From positions 1 to 12,280 of the forward strand of contig JAQVNT010000022.1 in assembly GCA_028702975.1 (NCBI GenBank): a DNA stretch of 12,280 bases. The letters are read 5' to 3'. The stretch is from Candidatus Delongbacteria bacterium. Its GTDB lineage: Bacteria; UBA4055. The notes beneath the pieces were generated by a model. It was not told the DNA's origin, did not search any database, and saw only the letters and a program-made list of their open reading frames with translations. Position numbers and translations under genes: made by a program. This document shows, one piece after another, positions 6,851 to 12,280 of this stretch. How positions within the stretch are numbered: the stretch's first letter is position 1; the number at the start of each line of letters is the position of its first letter.

Positions 6851-9373
6851 ATGACTACATTATTCGATAAAATAGAAACGGAATTTCTGCCGTTCGTAAA
6901 TAAGCCTTTGCGGTACTCGGGGGCTGAAAAGAATACCGTTTTAAAAGAGCATGCCGGAAGAACGAGCATAGTGCTTCTCTATCCCGACAAGTACGAGATC
7001 GGAATGTCCTACAAAGGCTTCCACATCCTCTACCATGTGCTCAACAGTTACGACAATATTGTATGCGAAAGAGCATTTATACCTGAAAAGGATGCCTGCG
7101 ATCTTCTGAGGCAGAAAAACCTTCCGCTTTTCAGTCTGGAGAGCAGAACCCCGCTTTCGGAGTTTGATCTTGTGGGAATAACTCTCCCCTATGAATTGTG
7201 CTTCACGAACATACTTGAGATACTCTCGCTTTCGGACATACCGTTATACTCGAAAGACAGAAAAGGAAAGAAACCTCTTGTACTGGGCGGAGGTATCAAC
7301 GCCATCAATCCTGAGCCCGTCGCGGACTTTTTTGACCTGTTCCTTATCGGGGACGGAGAGGAACGCCTGCCTGAGCTTTTGAAGCTTTATGCTGAAAAAG
7401 CAGCGGGACAAAATGACAGAACGGGCCTTTTAAAAGAACTTTCACAACTTGAAAGCATATATGTTCCCGCTCTTCTTACGGGCGGCACGAGAATAAAAAA
7501 AGCTGTGGCGATGCTTAAGCCCGAGAACTATACCGACGCGCCCGTTGTCCCGCTAATGGAGATCACGCAGGACAGGGTCTCCGTGGAGGTCATGCGCGGC
7601 TGCGACCGCGGATGCCGGTTCTGTCAGGCAGGCTATTATTACCGCCCCTTAAGGGAGCGCCCTATCACTGACATTGTCAGGCAGGCGTCCTCGATGATCG
7701 CCCGCTCGGGCTGGAAAGAGCTGACGCTACTTTCCCTCTCGACCTCGGACTACACCAACATCGAGCCTCTTCTGGAAGTGCTCTATGAGAAATGCTCGAT
7801 GAAGGGAGTGAAACTCTCCTTTCCCTCAATGCGGGCGGAATCATTTACCGATAATATCGCGGTAATAGCCTCTATCGGAAGGAAAAGTTCTTTCACTTTC
7901 GCGCCTGAGGCAGGTTCGGAAAGGATGAGGATGATAATCAACAAGCCTATCGAACTTTCATCCATACTCGATGTAATGGAAAAAGTGCTCAGGCTCGGAT
8001 GGAAAAGCATAAAGCTTTATTATATGATCGGACTTCCTTTCGAGACCGATGAGGACATTATCGAGATGGCCGAGATGATAAACGAGATCGGCCGTTTCAG
8101 CAGCTCCTACGGAAGGATCAAAATAAATGTATCGATCTCCCCTTTCAACCCCAAACCGCACACGCCTTTCCAGTGGTCGGAACAGGTTTCCCTGAGCGTT
8201 TTCAAGAGCAGGATAGGCATTCTTCTTTCACGCATAAGAACATCGAACGTGCACATGACATGGCGCGATCCCGAAGTTTCGATACTTGAAGCGATCTTCT
8301 CGAGAGGGGACAGAAAACTCTCCAAATCGATCGAGGAAGCTTACAGGCAGGGAGCCCTCTTTGACGCGTGGACGGAAACTTTCGACTTTTCGCTGTGGAA
8401 GAAGGTTTTCAAAAAAACAGGCATAAATACGGATGATTACCTTTCGGAGAAACAAATTACCGACCCTCTGCCCTGGGATTTTATAGATATAGGCGTGAGC
8501 AGGAAATTCCTTGAATCTGAATGGGAAAAAGCGAGGAACGAAAGTCTGACGAAATACTGCCTTAAACAGTGCGCTAAATGCGGGATCGAAAGAGAATACA
8601 AATGCAGAGAGCTTCTTGCGGAAAAAGTGAAGGCTCCGGGAATAAAAGAAATTGTCAGAGAGCACTCGCGGGTCCTGGGACACAATGCGGAGCCGGTTCC
8701 TAAGGCGGATGTAAGATACAGGGTAAAGTTCCGAAGGCTGAGGCAGTCAAGGTTTTTATCCCAGAGGAACCTCAGCGCATACATCGAGCGGGAATTTTTC
8801 ATACACGACATTCCGGTCGCATATACCAAAGGCTTCCACCCGATGCCCGTCTTAAGCTTTTCACACCCTCTGCCCTTCGGGTTTACATCCGACTGCGAGT
8901 TCGCCGATATCGGATTTAAGAATGATTATATAGGTGATGTAGAGCAGGATATGCGCAAAGTATTTTCGAATATCACCGAGTTCGTCGAAGTTAAGAAACT
9001 CACAGGCAAGTTCACGCCGCTGATGCATTTTATAGATTACACGGAATACCTCATTATCATTCCGGACGATTCAGCTGAATTTTTCACCGAATGTATCTTA
9101 AAGTTCAGATCAAAAAAGAAACTCGTCATAACAAGGGAGAACAAGGGAAAAGTCAAAGAATTCGACATAGTACCTTTCACAGAGAAGCTGGAATTCGACG
9201 GAGACAACATAATCGCGGGCATAAATTTCATTGACGGAGCTTCAGTGAAGATGTCCGAGATATTCGAGCATGTTTTCAAGATCCCCGAAATGGATTATTA
9301 TAAATATCCCATTAAAAAAATTAGAACGGGCAAAATGTCTGAAGCAGGACTGATAGACCCGTTCGGCAATTAA
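6851..9373 (+). CDS. B12-binding-type radical SAM protein fused to a DUF2344-type domain
   Basis: The 840-residue protein matches the TIGR03960-type family fused to a TIGR03936/DUF2344-type C-terminal domain. A cobalamin-binding-like Rossmann region covers about 35-205 (LVLGGGINAINPEPVADFFD, then LIGDGE). The radical SAM core is at about 245-470, with its 4Fe-4S motif as CDRGCRFC (C251, C255, C258). A second cysteine group, C570, C574, C577 and C585, lies between the core and the C-terminal domain (about 621-810), which opens with RYRVKFRRLRQSRFLSQRN. Family members are suspected RNA- or ribosome-linked enzymes because they often neighbour rng and rplU, but the reaction is not known to me. 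Those neighbours are absent here. The ATG at 6851 has only a weak purine-rich ribosome site, so translation may be coupled to rpe 8 bases upstream. A stretch of about 180 bases around the cluster motif is unusually GC-rich. Confidence 0.94.
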   Translation: MTTLFDKIETEFLPFVNKPLRYSGAEKNTVLKEHAGRTSIVLLYPDKYEIGMSYKGFHILYHVLNSYDNIVCERAFIPEKDACDLLRQKNLPLFSLESRTPLSEFDLVGITLPYELCFTNILEILSLSDIPLYSKDRKGKKPLVLGGGINAINPEPVADFFDLFLIGDGEERLPELLKLYAEKAAGQNDRTGLLKELSQLESIYVPALLTGGTRIKKAVAMLKPENYTDAPVVPLMEITQDRVSVEVMRGCDRGCRFCQAGYYYRPLRERPITDIVRQASSMIARSGWKELTLLSLSTSDYTNIEPLLEVLYEKCSMKGVKLSFPSMRAESFTDNIAVIASIGRKSSFTFAPEAGSERMRMIINKPIELSSILDVMEKVLRLGWKSIKLYYMIGLPFETDEDIIEMAEMINEIGRFSSSYGRIKINVSISPFNPKPHTPFQWSEQVSLSVFKSRIGILLSRIRTSNVHMTWRDPEVSILEAIFSRGDRKLSKSIEEAYRQGALFDAWTETFDFSLWKKVFKKTGINTDDYLSEKQITDPLPWDFIDIGVSRKFLESEWEKARNESLTKYCLKQCAKCGIEREYKCRELLAEKVKAPGIKEIVREHSRVLGHNAEPVPKADVRYRVKFRRLRQSRFLSQRNLSAYIEREFFIHDIPVAYTKGFHPMPVLSFSHPLPFGFTSDCEFADIGFKNDYIGDVEQDMRKVFSNITEFVEVKKLTGKFTPLMHFIDYTEYLIIIPDDSAEFFTECILKFRSKKKLVITRENKGKVKEFDIVPFTEKLEFDGDNIIAGINFIDGASVKMSEIFEHVFKIPEMDYYKYPIKKIRTGKMSEAGLIDPFGN

Positions 9374-9379
9374 AGGAGG
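9373..9379 (+). promoter_or_regulatory. Strong ribosome binding site of the AsmA-like gene
   Basis: AAGGAGG overlaps the last base of the upstream TAA stop and lies 5 bases before the ATG at 9385. It is the best Shine-Dalgarno match in the window and suggests high, independent initiation. Confidence 0.85.
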
Positions 9380-9384
9380 GCAAT

Positions 9385-10980
9385 ATGTTCAAATGGCTTT
9401 TCAGGATCATCCTGGCTTTCGTTTTCATCGTCGTGGTCGGTCTCTTCGCCGTTAAGATCTACCTCGAGAAATATTTCGACAAAGACATTATCGTCAAGGC
9501 TGTCGAGGCTAACACTAATTCAAGATTCGAGCTTACGGATGTGAGCATCGGAATTTTTTCTTTCACACCCTCGCTGAGAATGGACGGGATCAAGCTTGGA
9601 AAAAGGGATCAATACGCCGATGATAAGGTGCATATTGACAAAAGGCCTAAGATGGAGGGCGAGATAGTTTCTGTCGAGAATATTGAGCTGAAGGCCAATC
9701 TGATCCCGCTTTTCGACAAAAGGTTCGAGCTGAACAAGTTCATCATTCAGAGACCGATAGCAAGACTTACCTTAGGCGAAGAAGGGCAGAACAATCTCTC
9801 TCCCCTTTTTGATCAGCCTTCAGGCAAACAGGCAGACGGAAGAGTAGCAGAAGTTCAGGAGCAGGCTGAAATTGAGGCTGCGCAGGAACCTGCCGCACAG
9901 CAGCCCGATGAGCCGCAGGAGGATTTTTCGGCTAAGGATGTGCCTATAGCCGCCACGATGAACCAGATCGGCATCGAGAACGGCGAGGTTGACATTCTAT
10001 TCAGGACCACGCAGCAGCGCTTTCTTATTTCGGATTTCTTCATGGTCATAGACAAGATCGATGTCGATCCGAAGGATCTTTTTAAACACAACAAGGCTAC
10101 TGTAACATTCAACACGAACATGACAATATTCAACAAGGAGAAATCCGAGCAGGCTAAACTCTCTCTTGAGTCGAATGCCGATGTGAGACCGTTCGATCCT
10201 TATACGGGGAAAGTAAACCCCGAAGCTGTTTACGCAGTCTCGATCGGGAAAGGCTCATTTATTCAGGCTCTCGTCGCACTGGAGAAGGTAAAGTCCTCTC
10301 TTGCTACTTTGGAGAAAGTCGGCATCAACCTGGATATCCTGAGCAAAAAAGCGGTGCTCAGCAAGGACGCCGATACAGCTATAAGGTACAAGGATGGCAA
10401 AGTCTCGTTCGAGGAAGACCTGAAAGTGCTTACGGCCGATTACGATGTCAAGATCGTGAAAGCAAGCTGGTTCAACGTGATGAACAATCAGCACAGCTTT
10501 AAAGGCGACATAACTGTATCTGAGTCGGAATCCAAAAAACTGCTTGATCAGGTGGATAAATTCATCGACGACAGCATGAAGGACATCAGCATAAAAGGCG
10601 TCAATATCGACAAGCAGGAGATCAAGAACGAGCTTCTTTCAGGAGTCGTAAAAGAAGGCAGAATATACATCGAATTCACTTCAACAGGCGACATTTCAGA
10701 TCCCGAAGTAAAAGTCTCGTTCATGCCCGCAAGCCTCACCGACCTCATAAAAAAGAAAGCAGGCGCGTTCGTTGACCAGAAGATCGAGGAAGTAAAAGAA
10801 AAAGTTAATGAAGAGATCGACAAAGCAAAGGCTGAAGCCGAAGCGAAGCTGGAGGAAGAGAAGGTAAAAGCGCAGGCTAAGATCGATGCCGAGAAAGCCG
10901 CGGCGGAAGCTAAAGCTAAAGCTGAGGCTGAAAAAGCTGCCGATGAAGCCAAGAAAAAGATCAAGATACCGGGATTTTAA
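9385..10980 (+). CDS. AsmA-like inner-membrane-anchored protein with long coiled-coil tail
   Basis: The 531-residue protein has an N-terminal membrane anchor (about 4-24, preceded by FKWLFR). An AsmA-type opening follows, with RFELTDVSIGIFSFTPSLRM at 47-66 and beta-strand-rich sequence to about 145. A low-complexity Gln/Glu/Ala/Pro linker covers about 150-182. More beta-rich sequence runs to about 450. The tail (about 463-527) is an almost continuous Lys/Glu/Ala helix, typical of a coiled coil, and ends IKIPGF. AsmA relatives sit in the inner membrane, face the periplasm and are linked to lipid transport or outer-membrane assembly. Membership here rests on the N-terminal pattern and topology only, so the precise role is inference. 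It lies 11 bases after the radical SAM gene and 24 before blc. The KEA tail could instead be a structural stalk or self-association element. Confidence 0.85.
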   Translation: MFKWLFRIILAFVFIVVVGLFAVKIYLEKYFDKDIIVKAVEANTNSRFELTDVSIGIFSFTPSLRMDGIKLGKRDQYADDKVHIDKRPKMEGEIVSVENIELKANLIPLFDKRFELNKFIIQRPIARLTLGEEGQNNLSPLFDQPSGKQADGRVAEVQEQAEIEAAQEPAAQQPDEPQEDFSAKDVPIAATMNQIGIENGEVDILFRTTQQRFLISDFFMVIDKIDVDPKDLFKHNKATVTFNTNMTIFNKEKSEQAKLSLESNADVRPFDPYTGKVNPEAVYAVSIGKGSFIQALVALEKVKSSLATLEKVGINLDILSKKAVLSKDADTAIRYKDGKVSFEEDLKVLTADYDVKIVKASWFNVMNNQHSFKGDITVSESESKKLLDQVDKFIDDSMKDISIKGVNIDKQEIKNELLSGVVKEGRIYIEFTSTGDISDPEVKVSFMPASLTDLIKKKAGAFVDQKIEEVKEKVNEEIDKAKAEAEAKLEEEKVKAQAKIDAEKAAAEAKAKAEAEKAADEAKKKIKIPGF

Positions 10981-11004
10981 GAAATAGAATTAACCGGAGA
11001 AAGT

Positions 11005-11526
11005 ATGAGATCTCTTAAGAAAGTACTATGCGGATGGCTGTCTCTGATTTTTATTGGCTGCCTGGGCTATCCCGACAACATTAGACCCGTAAAGGATTTT
11101 GAGCTTAAAAGTTATCTGGGAAAATGGTACGAGATCGCGAGGTTAGATCATTCGTTCGAAAGAGGGCTTGACAAAGTTACTGCTGAATATTCCATGCGCG
11201 ACGACGGCGGAGTGAAAGTACTTAACCGCGGATTTTCCAAAGAAAATAATGAATGGAGCGAGGCGGAAGGCAAAGCGTATTTTGTGAACGAGCCTGATGA
11301 AGGCTATCTCAAAGTCTCTTTCTTCGGGCCGTTCTACGGAGCCTATGTGATCTATGAACTCGATAAAGATTATCAGTACGCTTTCGTCACAAGCTCAAAA
11401 AAGTCATATCTCTGGTTCTTATCCAGAACCCCGGCTGTCAGCGATGAGCTGAAAGCCCAGTTTACGAAAAAAGCTAAAGAATTGGGATTTGATACGGATG
11501 CGCTCATCTGGGTTGATCAGGAATGA
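11005..11526 (+). CDS. blc: Outer-membrane lipocalin lipoprotein
   Basis: The 173-residue protein closely resembles E. coli Blc, a lipoprotein that binds lysophospholipids and fatty acids at the outer membrane. The signal segment ends IFIGC, so C19 is the likely lipidated residue, although Phe at -3 is not the usual Leu. The lipocalin first motif is GKWYEIARLDHSFERGL (39-55, with the invariant G-x-W at 39-41). Later landmarks are EGKAYF (about 89-94), LKVSFFGPFYGAY (about 102-114) and YLWFLSRTP (about 133-141), all as in Blc. The start is set by GGAG 5 bases before the ATG. It is the last gene of the rightward run, and its stop lies 10 bases from the stop of the convergent lipoprotein gene. 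Its presence with an outer-membrane barrel gene and an AsmA-like gene fits an envelope lipid role. Confidence 0.96.
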   Translation: MRSLKKVLCGWLSLIFIGCLGYPDNIRPVKDFELKSYLGKWYEIARLDHSFERGLDKVTAEYSMRDDGGVKVLNRGFSKENNEWSEAEGKAYFVNEPDEGYLKVSFFGPFYGAYVIYELDKDYQYAFVTSSKKSYLWFLSRTPAVSDELKAQFTKKAKELGFDTDALIWVDQE

Positions 11527-11536
11527 CAATTGAGCT

Positions 11537-12208
11537 TCAGATAAGCAGCAAAACTGCAGCCAGTAATACCGCAAAGCTGCCAGTATAGAAAAGTACGGTT
11601 TTTCCGGGCTCGAACGCATAAGTACTGACACCTTCGATGTCATCGAACAGGATCGTCACTTTCTCGCTGTTTAGTTTGTAATGAGTTGTCAAAGCAATAA
11701 CTATGCGGTTCATACCTTTATAAAATGTACGAATATATTTCTTTTTAGTTCCTGATATAAATCCATCGGTGATTACAGCGTTTTCAAGCAGGAACGAACC
11801 GTAACCGTCATTGACAAGTATCATGTTGTCTCTGTAAATGGAATTAAATTCTTCCATGGTCACTTCGTGCGTGAGGCCTTTTACGTAAAACATAATCTTC
11901 TCAATATTTTCAAGGCTGACCATCGCGCTGTCGGAGTTCAACGGACTTCCTTTTTTTAATTTAACATGGAAGTCGTTGAATTTATTCCCGATACCTTTTA
12001 CTTTATAGCCTGTCATTCTGTCTTTTGAGAATACTACATCTTCGAGAACAAAGCGATAATAATCGTTATGAATAACTATATGATTACCTTTCGGCACTTT
12101 ATTGATCTTTCTTAAAGGGATATCTTTATGACCGTGAAAAGTACATGCGTTCAGAAGAATAAGTGACAATATAACTATAACTTCATATAACAGTTTCCCA
12201 ATCTTCAT
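11537..12208 (-). CDS. Putative lipoprotein with duplicated domain and C-terminal membrane helix
   Basis: This protein has 223 residues from the ATG at 12208. The signal segment at about 5-21 ends LLNAC, so C22 is the likely lipidation site. Two copies of a module of about 60 residues follow (about 50-110 and 136-199). A hydrophobic helix, about 204-223, ends the protein without a soluble tail. The family is not one I can name. The layout resembles Bacteroidetes-type lipoproteins with small beta modules, an Ile-Glu-rich strand and a terminal helix, but this is an impression. The start at 12208 is preferred because its ATG overlaps the upstream TGA as ATGA and because the five residues added by the ATG at 12223 (MEEAE) are acidic and unlike a signal peptide. 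Ribosome-site evidence is weak for both starts. It converges with blc, 10 bases apart. Confidence 0.82.
   Translation of the reverse strand: MKIGKLLYEVIVILSLILLNACTFHGHKDIPLRKINKVPKGNHIVIHNDYYRFVLEDVVFSKDRMTGYKVKGIGNKFNDFHVKLKKGSPLNSDSAMVSLENIEKIMFYVKGLTHEVTMEEFNSIYRDNMILVNDGYGSFLLENAVITDGFISGTKKKYIRTFYKGMNRIVIALTTHYKLNSEKVTILFDDIEGVSTYAFEPGKTVLFYTGSFAVLLAAVLLLI
11612..12061 (-). repeat. Diverged internal duplication inside the lipoprotein gene
   Basis: Copy 1 (residues 50-110, bases 11879-12061) and copy 2 (residues 136-199, bases 11612-11803) share fixed landmarks. F53, L55, E56 and G67 pair with F139, L141, E142 and G153 at an offset of 86. L90-N91-S92, I102-E103 and Y108 pair with L179-N180-S181, I191-E192 and Y197 at an offset of 89. 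Only a three-residue insertion separates the two registers. The similarity is at protein level and is not obvious in the DNA. Confidence 0.75.
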
Positions 12209-12280
12209 TTCAGCTTCTTCCATTTACCTGACTTCATTGTTTTATACACTATACCGTTTTCGATGAAGATCCCGCATGAT
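12205..12280 (-). CDS. C-terminal end of an unidentified protein, start outside the window
   Basis: A minus-strand frame enters from the right edge and gives 24 residues (SCGIFIENGIVYKTMKSGKW, then KKLK) before TGA. That TGA overlaps the lipoprotein start as ATGA, the same coupling arrangement seen in the sensor operon. The fragment is basic, with an NGIVYK...GKW pattern. It is too short to assign to a family. The case rests on the overlap and on an open frame across all visible bases. Confidence 0.5.
   Translation of the reverse strand, partial: SCGIFIENGIVYKTMKSGKWKKLK

Noticed and set aside
8228..8683. Minus-strand open frame of 151 residues inside the radical SAM gene
   Set aside because: It is opposite a strongly supported gene, has no recognisable motif and no convincing ribosome site; it is a shadow of codon bias.
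10548..10964. Minus-strand open frame of 138 residues rich in Ser, Ala and Phe
   Set aside because: Its composition is the antisense image of the Lys/Glu/Ala repeats in the AsmA-like tail.
11545..11575. GCAG-CAAAA-CTGC hairpin near the convergent stops as a terminator
   Set aside because: The stem is only about 4 base pairs and no T-run follows on either strand.

Overview
The window looks like a chromosomal stretch of a Gram-negative (two-membrane) bacterium of moderate GC content, about 40% in the left third and somewhat higher in the centre by eye. The diderm call rests on an outer-membrane beta-barrel protein, a Blc-type lipocalin lipoprotein and an AsmA-like protein. A metallopeptidase/propeller/Omp85-barrel fusion next to PAS sensors with SBP_bac_3 input domains recalls lineages around the Fibrobacteres-Chlorobi-Bacteroidetes group (for example Delongbacteria or Cloacimonadota). 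That placement is only a guess. Good Shine-Dalgarno sequences precede most genes, which argues against typical Bacteroidetes. I see no tRNA, rRNA, CRISPR array, transposase or phage gene, and no gene-free stretch over 300 bases.

Left third (1-2971, minus strand): a signalling operon read right to left. It encodes a periplasmic-ligand receptor with two PAS domains and no kinase domain, then a 91-residue three-helix membrane protein, then a membrane-anchored PAS sensor cut by the window edge. The genes are packed with an 8-base gap and a 4-base ATGA overlap. The 91-residue protein aligns with the membrane module of the following sensor, suggesting that the three products form one receptor system.

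Centre (2972-3114): a short divergent control region, with a plausible sigma70-type promoter for the sensor operon and a weaker one for the rightward operon.

Right two thirds (3115-11526, plus strand): five genes with gaps of only 8-24 bases. They encode a peptidase-MA/TolB-like-propeller/Omp85-like-barrel protein, ribulose-phosphate 3-epimerase (rpe), a B12-binding-type radical SAM protein fused to a DUF2344-type domain, an AsmA-like protein with a long charged coiled-coil tail, and the lipocalin Blc. Three of the five belong to the cell envelope, so the cluster may link outer-membrane lipid or protein upkeep to two housekeeping-type enzymes.

Right end (11537-12280, minus strand): a convergent pair made of a lipoprotein with an internally duplicated domain and a C-terminal membrane helix, and the last 24 codons of a gene that overlaps its start by ATGA.
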